Origin: an uncultured Ruminococcus sp.
GTDB lineage: Bacteria; Bacillota; Clostridia; Oscillospirales; Ruminococcaceae
Direction: 5' to 3'
DNA length: 64,000 nucleotides
Assembly: GCA_910579955.1 (NCBI GenBank)
Contig: CAJTWE010000002.1
Span: 62,001 to 126,000, forward strand
In this document: in pieces, positions 51,950 to 60,798 of the stretch
Layout: the number at the start of each line of letters is the position of its first letter
How positions within the stretch are numbered: position 1 is the first letter of the stretch
Made by a program: the position numbers and the translations under genes
Notes under the pieces: generated by a model
Databases searched by the model: none
Told to the model about the DNA's origin: nothing
Seen by the model: only the letters and a program-made list of their open reading frames with translations

Positions 51950-53272
51950 TTATTTTGTTGTTGTCGTTGTCTGCTGAATATCAACATCAATAAGTCCAAG
52001 ATTAAGCTTCTTTTCCAAAATTTTATAAACACTTTCATTAATGCGCTCTTCAGAAATTTCACCTGAACTTATTGCTGATTTAACACTTGAAACAGCATTA
52101 TTAAGATCATATGGCATTAATATAATATCTACTCCGGCTTTAATAGACAATACAGCCGCTTCACCCGGAGTGTAATTCTCAGTTATAGCACCCATACTCT
52201 GCGAATCCGTAATAACCAATCCAGTAAATCCTAAATCATTTTTAAGCCAATCAGTAACTACTATTGGAGATAAATCACCAGGAAGATTATCACCAGAAGC
52301 AGATGTGATCTGATGTCCTACCATTACAAAATCTGATCCTGCTTGTATGCCCCCTGAAAATGCAACAAATTCAGAATACAATAAATCATTATAGGTTCTT
52401 TCAATTAAAACGCTGCTATTATGAGTATTTCCTGTTCCTGCTCCAAGTCCGGGAAAATGCTTCAATGTTGCTGATATTCCATTATCCTCAACACCTCTTA
52501 CAAAATTTGCTGTCATTTCAGATACTATCTGCGGATCTGATGAAAAAATACGACTGCCAAGCTCGTTTTCATCGCTTATATCAACGTCAGCAACTGGTGC
52601 GAGATTTAAATTAAAGCCAAGATCACTAAGTGTTGCACCTATCGTATAACCTAGATTATATACGGTATCATATTCAAGACGATCACCATAATACTCCATA
52701 TCATAACTGCTATACGTTCTCAAGTTGTCACCAACACGAGCAACAGAACCGCCTTCTTCATCAACTGCCAAAAACAAGCCTATATCATTATGAGTATCAC
52801 GTGCATATTTCTGAGAATTATGAAGCATATTGTAAGTTTGCTGCCAGCTTTCTATATTCTGAGAAAAATAAATTATACCGCCAACAGGTGTAGCTTCAAT
52901 TGCGGATTTTGTCATGTCACCCGCCTCAGTAACACTACCGCTAAAATTAGTAAGAGCCTCGGGCGTTACAATAAACATCTGATAAATTTTCTCTTCTAAT
53001 GTCATATTGCTAATTAGTCTTTGAATGGTAGGCGCATCTGGCGCAATTGTTGTACAAGTCACACCGCTTGTAAACTTAGGTACTGTTGTGGTTACATCTG
53101 TATAAACCGTAGTGGAAGAAGATGTTTCAGTTGGAAATTCTTCTGTTGAAATGCTTTCCGATACCTCTTCCCCATTCTGTATCTGATTGTCAAACTTATT
53201 ACTACATCCGGTTGCTATCATGGTAATAGCAGCAGATATACCGATTATTGAAGCAAAAAAATGTTTTTTCAT
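51950..53272 (-). CDS. GH3-family lipoprotein, NagZ-like beta-N-acetylglucosaminidase
   Basis: 440 residues. Lipoprotein signal with lipobox IATGC (Cys near residue 23), then a Ser/Thr-rich spacer (about 40-75), then a GH3 N-terminal barrel: LISNMTLEEKIYQMFIVTPEAL, VDEEGGSVARVGD, FNLNLAPVADVD, TLKHFPGLGAG, and FTGLVITDSQSMGAITENY with the nucleophile Asp. NagZ-type enzymes use a Asp-x-His dyad in the flexible loop KHFPGxGxxxxDxH. Here the loop reads KHFPGLGAGTGNTH, with Asn in place of that Asp, so catalysis or specificity may be altered. The terminal QQTTTTTK repeats the Thr-rich style. It faces the cell wall and probably trims muropeptides. Confidence 0.85.
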   Translation of the reverse strand: MKKHFFASIIGISAAITMIATGCSNKFDNQIQNGEEVSESISTEEFPTETSSSTTVYTDVTTTVPKFTSGVTCTTIAPDAPTIQRLISNMTLEEKIYQMFIVTPEALTNFSGSVTEAGDMTKSAIEATPVGGIIYFSQNIESWQQTYNMLHNSQKYARDTHNDIGLFLAVDEEGGSVARVGDNLRTYSSYDMEYYGDRLEYDTVYNLGYTIGATLSDLGFNLNLAPVADVDISDENELGSRIFSSDPQIVSEMTANFVRGVEDNGISATLKHFPGLGAGTGNTHNSSVLIERTYNDLLYSEFVAFSGGIQAGSDFVMVGHQITSASGDNLPGDLSPIVVTDWLKNDLGFTGLVITDSQSMGAITENYTPGEAAVLSIKAGVDIILMPYDLNNAVSSVKSAISSGEISEERINESVYKILEKKLNLGLIDVDIQQTTTTTK

Positions 53273-53342
53273 AGTATAACCTCACAATTACCAATTTTTA
53301 TAATTATATCAAAATAAAACAATTTTGTCAAATCTATAAAAA

Positions 53343-55022
53343 TTACGCTTTTATACTCTCAGTTTTTTTAGAAAGTTCTTCGGCACGAATAAGAGCTGTA
53401 TCTATATGATTGCAGAAATTTTCTTTACCTATTCTATCTACAAATCCGGATTTTTCCATAATTGACATAGGCTGTTCGTTTACATGAGAGAAAACTACGG
53501 ATATGTTGTTTTTCTCACATATATCTGCTATTTTACTAAGAGTATCAACACCGGTAGCATCAATAGCAGGAACATTTCTCATTCGTATACAAAGAACATC
53601 TATATTCTTATCAGATAATACATACATGAATTTATCTGATGCGGCAAAAAACATAGGTCCGTTTATCTCATAAACCTTTGTATTTTTAGGTACTTTCTTT
53701 AATGCAATATGATCAGGATCATTGTCTTCATCATCTACATAAACCCAGTCCTTTACACCTGAAACATCTGCCATTTGCTTCATAAACAGCAAAGCTGCAA
53801 GTATAAGTCCCACACCAATTGCTACAACAAGATCAAATACTACTGTAAGAACAAGCGTTACAAAAAGAACGAATATATCACTTTTAGGTGCTGATTTAAC
53901 GGTAATGGCAATAGTACGCCAACCACTCATATTATAAGCAACTATAAAAAGAATAGCTGCAATAGTAGGCATAGGAATAAGTGAAGCATAAGGCATGAGC
54001 AGAATGAGTATCAAAAGTACCACAATAGAATGCACAATACCTGCAATAGGAGTTCTACCGCCGTTCTTAATATTAGCAGCTGTTCTGGCTATAGCACCCG
54101 TTGCAGGAATACCTCCAAATAGTGCAGATGCTATATTACCTGTTCCCTGGGCAATAAGCTCCATATTTGAACGATGCTTTGAACCAATCATACCATCTGA
54201 TACAACACATGATAAAAGAGATTCGACAGCAGCAAGTATAGCAATAGTAAATGCATTAGGAATAAGTGCCTGTATTCTGCTAAGACTTACATCAGGTATA
54301 CTTGGAGTTGGAAGCGATGAAGATATAGTATAGAGATCTCCAATAGTATTTACCTTCATGTCTGAAAGATTTACAATAAGGGCACATACGATTACTGCAA
54401 TAAGCGAAGAAGGTATCATCTGAAGCTTTTTAGGCCAGAAAATTAAAATTGCTAGTGAAATAAGACCTATTATTAAAGCTTGATAGTTAAATGTATCTAT
54501 GCACAAAAATACTTCTTTAATTTTATCAATTGATTCTATAGGTGAATTGGTAAACGTAAGACCTAAGAAATCCTTTATCTGACCTATAACAATAGTAACA
54601 GCTATGCCAAATGTAAAACCGGTTGTTATAGTGTTTGGTATATATTTTATAAGTGCGCCAAAATGAAAAAGTCCCATAAGTATGAGCAAAATGCCAGCCA
54701 TTATGGTAGCAATGATAAGCCCGTCCATGCCCTCTGTTGCAACAATTCCTGCAACTATAGTTGCAAATGCAGCTGTTGGTCCTGCAATCTGCACACGACT
54801 TCCTCCAAGAAGCGCAACAAAAAAGCCTGCAATAATAGCTGTGTAAAGACCCTGCTCAGGGTTTACACCCGATGCAAGTGCAAGAGCTATAGAAAGCGGC
54901 AATGCTATTATAGCAACTATAATTCCGGAAATAACATCCTTGACAAATTGTTCCTTTGAATAATGCTTCATAACCGAAATAAGTTTTGGTTTAAGCTTTT
55001 CATTAGTAACTTTAGACCCCAT
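53343..55022 (-). CDS. SulP-family anion transporter with STAS domain
   Basis: 559 residues from the ATG at 55022 (AGGAG site 7 bases upstream); the frame is open 87 bases further, but with no ribosome site. About 10-14 membrane spans, the SulP hallmark SGVNPEQGLYTAIIAGFFVALLGGS (shown from residue 50), QIAGPTAAFATIVAGI, and a C-terminal STAS domain (about 435-545: GPMFFAASDKFMYVL, IRMRNVPAIDATGVDTL). Substrates in the family are sulfate, bicarbonate or dicarboxylates; no neighbour helps decide. Confidence 0.92.
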   Translation of the reverse strand: MGSKVTNEKLKPKLISVMKHYSKEQFVKDVISGIIVAIIALPLSIALALASGVNPEQGLYTAIIAGFFVALLGGSRVQIAGPTAAFATIVAGIVATEGMDGLIIATIMAGILLILMGLFHFGALIKYIPNTITTGFTFGIAVTIVIGQIKDFLGLTFTNSPIESIDKIKEVFLCIDTFNYQALIIGLISLAILIFWPKKLQMIPSSLIAVIVCALIVNLSDMKVNTIGDLYTISSSLPTPSIPDVSLSRIQALIPNAFTIAILAAVESLLSCVVSDGMIGSKHRSNMELIAQGTGNIASALFGGIPATGAIARTAANIKNGGRTPIAGIVHSIVVLLILILLMPYASLIPMPTIAAILFIVAYNMSGWRTIAITVKSAPKSDIFVLFVTLVLTVVFDLVVAIGVGLILAALLFMKQMADVSGVKDWVYVDDEDNDPDHIALKKVPKNTKVYEINGPMFFAASDKFMYVLSDKNIDVLCIRMRNVPAIDATGVDTLSKIADICEKNNISVVFSHVNEQPMSIMEKSGFVDRIGKENFCNHIDTALIRAEELSKKTESIKA

Positions 55023-55080
55023 AATAATTCTCCTAATATTAAACAAATTTCTACCATATAATTCAATATACGGCTTGACC

Positions 55081-55109
55081 ATTATATCACTAAAACAACG
55101 CAATTTCAA
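55081..55109 (-). promoter_or_regulatory. Promoter of the SulP gene
   Basis: On the minus strand TTGAAA (55104-55109), a 17-base spacer and TATAAT (55081-55086). The 301-base divergent gap 55023-55323 holds this and the PP2C promoter; nothing else is evident. Confidence 0.7.
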
Positions 55110-55217
55110 GCAAAATATTATATTATTTTCATTTTAGTAGCCTTTGACAAACATTTTCAACAAGAGTAAATAAATGTATTATAATGTTTTGGGATTAAAA
55201 AATAGATTTTATATAGG

Positions 55218-55246
55218 TTGACAAATAAGAGGTATTTTGGTAAAAT
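55218..55246 (+). promoter_or_regulatory. Promoter of the second PP2C gene
   Basis: Consensus TTGACA (55218-55223), a 17-base spacer and TAAAAT (55241-55246), about 78 bases before the ATG. Confidence 0.7.
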
Positions 55247-55323
55247 GAAGAATATAGTACAAAGATTATATAATATGAACATTTAATTTGCTACAATTTG
55301 ATACAAAGGGAGGTACACACATT

Positions 55324-56130
55324 ATGCTGCGTTCAGGACATCTGTATATACAAGCGCACGCCGTTTCCGATCAAGGTAAGGTTCGCACAAACAATGAAGA
55401 TAACTTCTTTGCCGATGGCATCGTTAATCCTGATCCTCAAAATGGTGGTGATATTACTATTGACAAAATTAAAGTTTCAAGTCATATATTTGCTGTATGC
55501 GATGGAATGGGCGGCGAATCATATGGCGAAGATGCATCAGCATTAGCTGTAGAAACATTAAAAAATCATTGTCAAAATATCAAAAAATCAAAAGTAAACC
55601 GACTTAATCAAGCTGTAGGCGATTATACAACTGATGTAAACAATCGTATATGCGACATGATAGCTGAAAGGAAATGCGGCAACAGCGGCACTACTCTGGC
55701 AATGCTTTTATTCCGTAATGATCATGCCTACCCATTTTATATAGGTGACAGCCGCATTTATCTTTATGATGGATTTGATCTATATGCACTGACCAAAGAC
55801 CAGACCCTTGCAGCTGCAATGCTCCAAAATGGAGTATATACGCCGGAGCAGGCTGAAATGAGCTATGACAGAAATAAACTTATTCATTTTCTTGGCGAAG
55901 ATAAGGATGGAAAAGGACTTACTGCAACTGCTCAACCGCCCATTGCTTTAAAAAAAGGTATGCGTTTTCTTCTGTGTTCAGATGGTCTAACCGATATGTG
56001 CAGCGATCTTACTCTTTATGAGATATTATCCGATCCCGATCAAGATGACTATGCCCAATCACTTGTTGATATGGCTATTGAAGCTGGTGGTACGGATAAT
56101 ATTACTGTAATTGTTATCGAAGTACTATAA
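55324..56130 (+). CDS. PP2C-family serine/threonine phosphatase, second copy
   Basis: 268 residues from the ATG at 55324, 9 bases after a strong GGGAGGT site. The core matches the 46250 protein throughout: GKVRTNNEDNFFADG, FAVCDGMGGESYGE, SGTTLAMLLF, FYIGDSRIYLYDG, LLCSDGLTDMCSD and GGTDNITVIVIEVL. It lacks the N-terminal extension of the first copy. It lies 30 bases upstream of the DUF368 gene and probably shares its message. Confidence 0.92.
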   Translation: MLRSGHLYIQAHAVSDQGKVRTNNEDNFFADGIVNPDPQNGGDITIDKIKVSSHIFAVCDGMGGESYGEDASALAVETLKNHCQNIKKSKVNRLNQAVGDYTTDVNNRICDMIAERKCGNSGTTLAMLLFRNDHAYPFYIGDSRIYLYDGFDLYALTKDQTLAAAMLQNGVYTPEQAEMSYDRNKLIHFLGEDKDGKGLTATAQPPIALKKGMRFLLCSDGLTDMCSDLTLYEILSDPDQDDYAQSLVDMAIEAGGTDNITVIVIEVL

Positions 56131-56160
56131 AAATTATAATTTAAAAATGGAGATGTTAAA

Positions 56161-57081
56161 ATGTTACTATTAAACGCTTTTCGTGGATTTTGCATGGCGC
56201 TTGCAGATAGCGTTCCTGGTGTATCCGGAGGAACTATAGCTTTTCTGCTTGGATTTTATGATAAGTTTATTTTTGCTCTTAACTCGTTAGTAAGCGGATC
56301 TAAAGATGAAAAAAAGCAGGCTCTCAAATTCCTTATTAAGCTCGGAAGCGGCTGGATCATTGGATTCCTCAGTGCTATGCTTATTCTCTCTGAAATTTTT
56401 GAATCTCATATATATGTTGTAAGCGCACTGTTCTTTGGACTTACATTATTTGCCATTCCTATGGTAATATATGAGGAAAGAAAATCAATGAAGGGTCATA
56501 TTGGATGCATTGCATTCACAATAATTGGAATAGCAATCGTTATAGGCATTTCTACACTAAGCTCAAAACTTGGCGGCGGCGGAATTACATTTGAAGGTTT
56601 TAATATAGGCATAATACTATTTACCTTCCTTGCCGGCATGATTGCTATTTCTGCAATGGTTCTTCCGGGTATTTCCGGCTCAACTATCCTGCTTGCTTTC
56701 GGAATATATGTTCCAACAACTACAGCGATTTCATCTATTTTAAAAATGGAAAGCTTTGAAGCACTCCCCTATATTTGCGCACTTGCACTTGGAATTCTCA
56801 CAGGCGTTATTGTAATTATAAAGACAGTTAATCGTGCCCTCTTAAAGTATCGTCCTCAGAGTATGTACACTATAATTGGTCTTATGATAGGCTCTCTATA
56901 TGCCATTACTCAAGGACCAACAACAATAGATACTGCCGATGGAATAGCTCTTGAACCACTTTCTTTTTCACATGTTGCAGGTGATCCTATTCTTATTATA
57001 CCATTTATTGCAGGCGGAGTAGTTCTTGCGCTTCTTGAATTGCTTCGATTTGTTATGGAGAAAAAAGAAAAGAATTCATAA
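56161..57081 (+). CDS. DUF368 membrane protein, probable undecaprenyl-phosphate translocase (PopT-like)
   Basis: 306 residues with about eight spans. Family hallmark ADSVPGVSGGTIAFLLGFYDKFI near residues 16-38 and its echo MVLPGISGSTILLAFGIY near 160-178 (an internal duplication). DUF368 members were recently shown to recycle the cell-wall lipid carrier undecaprenyl phosphate across the membrane; the role here follows from family membership. It follows the PP2C gene in one unit, behind ATGGAGATG, and ends at a strong terminator. Confidence 0.88.
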   Translation: MLLLNAFRGFCMALADSVPGVSGGTIAFLLGFYDKFIFALNSLVSGSKDEKKQALKFLIKLGSGWIIGFLSAMLILSEIFESHIYVVSALFFGLTLFAIPMVIYEERKSMKGHIGCIAFTIIGIAIVIGISTLSSKLGGGGITFEGFNIGIILFTFLAGMIAISAMVLPGISGSTILLAFGIYVPTTTAISSILKMESFEALPYICALALGILTGVIVIIKTVNRALLKYRPQSMYTIIGLMIGSLYAITQGPTTIDTADGIALEPLSFSHVAGDPILIIPFIAGGVVLALLELLRFVMEKKEKNS

Positions 57082-57095
57082 TGCCATAAAAAACA

Positions 57096-57140
57096 AAAGC
57101 AGTCTCCTTAGAAGATATTTCTTTGGAGACTGCTTTCTCA
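57096..57140. terminator. Terminator between the DUF368 gene and the amidase gene
   Basis: AAAGCAGTCTCC and GGAGACTGCTTT arms (57096-57107, 57125-57136); A-rich left and T-containing right flanks suit both directions. Confidence 0.82.
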
Positions 57141-57146
57141 TATATT

Positions 57147-58412
57147 TTATTCTTTTATATTTCCTGCGATTATATCAGCATATAATCGCAATATGCTTGT
57201 AGCATCGCTCATATCTATTTCTCCATTTTCATTTATATCAGCTATTTTGAAAATGAGTTCTTCGCCATGTTGATCATCTTTAAGCCGTATAAATCTTGCT
57301 TCTAGACCTGCTAATGATTGTGCATAGTATTCAAGAATGAGTGTTGCATCATTTATCGAAATTGAGCCATCTCCATCTACATCTCCCATTTCTCCATTTT
57401 CAATAGGTATAGGATCAATGCGCTCGGTAGTAGTTACAGTTTCAGTAGTTGTTGTTTCGATTGTTGTTGTAGTTGCTTCTGTTGTGCTTGTTTCGGTTGT
57501 AGTAGTTGTTGTTTCTGTCGTGCTTGTTTCAGTAGTTGTAACAATCTCACTTGCCTTTTTCTCAGTAAAATATTCAAAAATTACTGCCGCCTCTTCTTTA
57601 GCCAATTTTTTTAGATTTTCATCGTTATAAAGCCAAAGTGTAGCCCTATAATTAGTATGGAAAGAATGCTCAAGAAGTATTCCCGGAGTACCGACGTACC
57701 TTGCACCACATAAAACACCGTACCATTCATCGTCCCATACACCATTGCCATCACGATCTTCTGCGGACAGCCTTTGGAATATCTCACCTTTCTGATTAGT
57801 TTCCATCACTTCAGCAACCTTTGAGGCAAGAAGTGCTCCTATTTCTCGACTTGTATCATCAATAGTTGTCCATGAAAGATTTTGATAACATAAAGCAATT
57901 GGTTTATCCATAGAAGAATATGAAGCTGCATTACTATGTATTGATATGAAAAAATCATATCCCCTAGATTTATGGCCTCTTGGCTGAAGTGCTGGTTTTT
58001 CTTCAAGAGTACTCTTCGTAAGATCAGCGTGTACGCCAAGTGCCTGCAATTCTTCTTGCAGATAATTTGAAAGTTTCCATGTCATTACACTTTCCCAATA
58101 TGGACTATATACTGGTGATTGATTTTCATATGCGTTATGACCCGGATCAATCATGACTTTAATCACACTTTCATCCAGACCTATTATGCTTTCATTTATC
58201 GGTATTTCATCCAGTGGTATTCTTTCGTCACTGCTTGCTCCATACAAACTCGTATTATCGCTGGATGAATAAACCTGTTCACCATAATCTTCCGGATCAA
58301 AAATCATATAATTCTCCAGTGAATCATCTGCTGAGCTTACAGTAAGCGGCGCTGAAACTGTGCAGCACAACATAACACATCCAACTAAAGATGAAATAAA
58401 TTTCTTTATCAA
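57147..58412 (-). CDS. Secreted N-acetylmuramoyl-L-alanine amidase with C-terminal dockerin
   Basis: 421 residues if translation starts at the TTG at 58412, which has GGAGG 8 bases upstream; no ATG is suitably placed. Signal peptide (LIKKFISSLVGCVMLCCTVSAP), then an Amidase_3 domain (about 85-285): KVMIDPGHNAYE with the first zinc His, FFISIHSNAAS with the second, and GTPGILLEHSFHTN with the catalytic Glu. A Thr/Glu-rich linker with repeated TTTETSTTE units follows, then a C-terminal dockerin: GDVDGDGSISINDATLILEYYAQ and ADINENGEIDMSDATSILRLYAD. Both calcium loops look intact. It should be docked onto a cohesin-bearing scaffold while cutting peptidoglycan stems. Confidence 0.93.
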   Translation of the reverse strand: MIKKFISSLVGCVMLCCTVSAPLTVSSADDSLENYMIFDPEDYGEQVYSSSDNTSLYGASSDERIPLDEIPINESIIGLDESVIKVMIDPGHNAYENQSPVYSPYWESVMTWKLSNYLQEELQALGVHADLTKSTLEEKPALQPRGHKSRGYDFFISIHSNAASYSSMDKPIALCYQNLSWTTIDDTSREIGALLASKVAEVMETNQKGEIFQRLSAEDRDGNGVWDDEWYGVLCGARYVGTPGILLEHSFHTNYRATLWLYNDENLKKLAKEEAAVIFEYFTEKKASEIVTTTETSTTETTTTTTETSTTEATTTTIETTTTETVTTTERIDPIPIENGEMGDVDGDGSISINDATLILEYYAQSLAGLEARFIRLKDDQHGEELIFKIADINENGEIDMSDATSILRLYADIIAGNIKE

Positions 58413-58642
58413 AATATATTCCTCCAATTCAAAGAAACAAATTATAGAATCACATTATATTGATTATAACATATTTTCCAAACTAATACAACTATATTTT
58501 TAAAAATGCAATATAAATTTAAAACAGCGTTTTATATTGTATTTTTAACTAAATCATAATTTCTTTAATTCATTCTATTGCAATATTATAAGAAAGGTGA
58601 TATACTTATTAAGTAGTAATACGTTTAATGAAAGGAGTCTAT

Positions 58643-59608
58643 ATGCAATATTCATATGTAGCAGAATATGGTAAATATATAAACCATATCATTGCAGAAG
58701 TTAAAAAAGCAGTGATCGGAAAAGACGTTATGATAGCTAAGGTATTACTTGCTATTCTTGCTAAGGGACACATTTTAATTGAGGACAAGCCCGGAGTAGG
58801 TAAAACTACACTTGCTCTTGCTTTTTCAAAAGTAATGCGTCTTGATTGTAAACGTATGCAATTTACACCCGATGTTCTTCCAGCTGATCTGACCGGATTT
58901 TCAGTATACAATAAATCTACAGATAAGTTTATATTTCAGCCTGGTGCACTTTTTTGTCAGCTATTCCTTGCCGACGAAATAAATCGTACTTCAAGCAAAA
59001 CTCAATCCGCTTTACTTGAAGTTATGGAAGAAGGAAATGTTACTGTAGATGGCGTAACTTATCAGCTTCCTCAGCCACATACTGTTATCGCAACACAAAA
59101 CCCTATTGGTTCTATAGGAACACAGATGCTGCCTGAATCGCAAATGGATCGCTTTATGTTCCAGCTTGAAATGGGATATCCTGATATGCAGCATGAAATA
59201 GACATACTGCGTTCAAGGGAAAACGGCAATCCACTTGATACAATTCAGCCTGTTGTAGACGCACAAATTCTTATGAATATGCGTGATGCCGTATCAAAAG
59301 TCACAATAAATCCTAAAATATATCATTATATTGCAAGTCTGGTAGATGCTACAAGACATCACCCTGCTATTCTCTTAGGCGTAAGTCCACGTGGAACAAT
59401 TGCACTGACGGATGCAGCCAGAGGTATGGCGTTTATGAGAGGGCGTGATTATGTTTTGGCTGATGACGTTGCTGCGATATGTCAGGATGTATTCGTTCAT
59501 CGTATAGTTATACGTGAACAAAGCAGAGGAGCAGGTTCGGCTGTAAAAGTAATACAGGACATTATAAGAACAGTTCCTGTTCCACGTCCTGATGGTGCAA
59601 GATTATGA
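58643..59608 (+). CDS. MoxR-family AAA+ ATPase
   Basis: 321 residues from the ATG at 58643, behind AAAGGAG; an ATG 15 bases upstream precedes that site and is rejected. Walker A DKPGVGKTTLALAFSK, Walker B FLADEINRTSSKTQSALLEVMEEG, sensor and arginine-finger region QNPIGSIGTQMLPESQMDRFMF, and a C-terminal lid (GVSPRGTIALTDAARGMAFMRGRDYV). MoxR ATPases act as chaperones for DUF58/VWA-type partners. It overlaps the DUF58 gene by 4 bases. Confidence 0.93.
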   Translation: MQYSYVAEYGKYINHIIAEVKKAVIGKDVMIAKVLLAILAKGHILIEDKPGVGKTTLALAFSKVMRLDCKRMQFTPDVLPADLTGFSVYNKSTDKFIFQPGALFCQLFLADEINRTSSKTQSALLEVMEEGNVTVDGVTYQLPQPHTVIATQNPIGSIGTQMLPESQMDRFMFQLEMGYPDMQHEIDILRSRENGNPLDTIQPVVDAQILMNMRDAVSKVTINPKIYHYIASLVDATRHHPAILLGVSPRGTIALTDAARGMAFMRGRDYVLADDVAAICQDVFVHRIVIREQSRGAGSAVKVIQDIIRTVPVPRPDGARL

Positions 59609-60798
59609 TAAGAACTTTTTGGATGAAAATCATATACACCATTATTCTTATCATATCTCTGTTGTTTTCTGTTTTATACCTCGGCGAGTTTTCTGTTTTA
59701 TTTTTATGCATTTTAGTTTTCATACCTATTCTTCTATATCTTAGCCTTTGGTATATTAAATTCAATATTGAAATAACTATTAAAACACCTGTTACCTCAT
59801 GTCATAGAAATAAACCTCAAGTAATTCATCTGATTGTAAAAAATAAGGGGTTTCTTCCTATAAGCAGGGCTTCTGCTTTGGTTATCTGCTCCAACGCTCA
59901 CACAAATGAACTGATACCTATATCAATAACATTTCCTATATCTGCAAGAAATGTAACAACGGCTGAGATAAAAATCACTATTCCACACTGCGGATTAACT
60001 GAAATAAGACTCAAATATCTGCAATTTACTGATTATATAAGACTATTTGGCAAAAAAATTCATTCAGAATCATTTGCTTCAATTTTGACTCTTCCTACAG
60101 GTACGGAACTGGGATATAAAATTAAAGTTCCAAGCAGTATAACAGATGAGGAAAGTAATGTTTACTCTAAGCTTAAGGCAGGAGATGACCCATCGGAGGT
60201 TTATCGCATTCGTGAATATCAGCCGGGAGATGTACAAAAACGTATTCACTGGAAGCTTAGCAGCCGTACAGATACCATTTGGGTAAAGGAATATAGCCAA
60301 CCTATAAAGCAGCGGGCAGCCATTATAATAGATTATTCGTCTTATGAAAATATGACCTCTGATATAATGGATAATACACTAGAAGCCGCCTATTCACTTT
60401 CTATGGCACTTATAAAACAAGAAATCCCTACTGTTATTTATTGGGTATCTGATGAATCACAAAACCTTGTTTGGAATGATGTATATTCTATAACCAACTT
60501 GAATGATTGCTTCTCATCAATGTTATCACACCTGCCAATTTCAAATTCAGATGAACTTTTAAAACAAACCGCAGATCTTATTTCCATACATTCAACAAAT
60601 GCAATTTATTACTGTACTCCAAAATTTGATTTACAGGAAATAAAAAGCTTTTGCAAAGCATTTCAGAATAATCACACTTATATTATTACATCACAAAATC
60701 CACAAGAATATTTAGATGAAAATATTATTTTTATCAGAGAGAAAACCATACCAGAAGATATGAAAAAGCTGTCATCAACGGGGGTGATTTGTGAATGA
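59605..60798 (+). CDS. DUF58-domain protein
   Basis: 397 residues. Two N-terminal membrane spans (about 8-48), then a beta-rich region and the DUF58 core: DPSEVYRIREYQPGDVQKRIHWKLSSR near 195-220, KEYSQPIKQRAAIIIDYS with a VWA-like metal-site start. It is the standard partner of MoxR and a transglutaminase membrane protein. Starts inside the MoxR stop (ATGA) and itself overlaps the next gene by 4 bases, so all three are translationally coupled. Confidence 0.92.
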   Translation: MIRTFWMKIIYTIILIISLLFSVLYLGEFSVLFLCILVFIPILLYLSLWYIKFNIEITIKTPVTSCHRNKPQVIHLIVKNKGFLPISRASALVICSNAHTNELIPISITFPISARNVTTAEIKITIPHCGLTEIRLKYLQFTDYIRLFGKKIHSESFASILTLPTGTELGYKIKVPSSITDEESNVYSKLKAGDDPSEVYRIREYQPGDVQKRIHWKLSSRTDTIWVKEYSQPIKQRAAIIIDYSSYENMTSDIMDNTLEAAYSLSMALIKQEIPTVIYWVSDESQNLVWNDVYSITNLNDCFSSMLSHLPISNSDELLKQTADLISIHSTNAIYYCTPKFDLQEIKSFCKAFQNNHTYIITSQNPQEYLDENIIFIREKTIPEDMKKLSSTGVICE

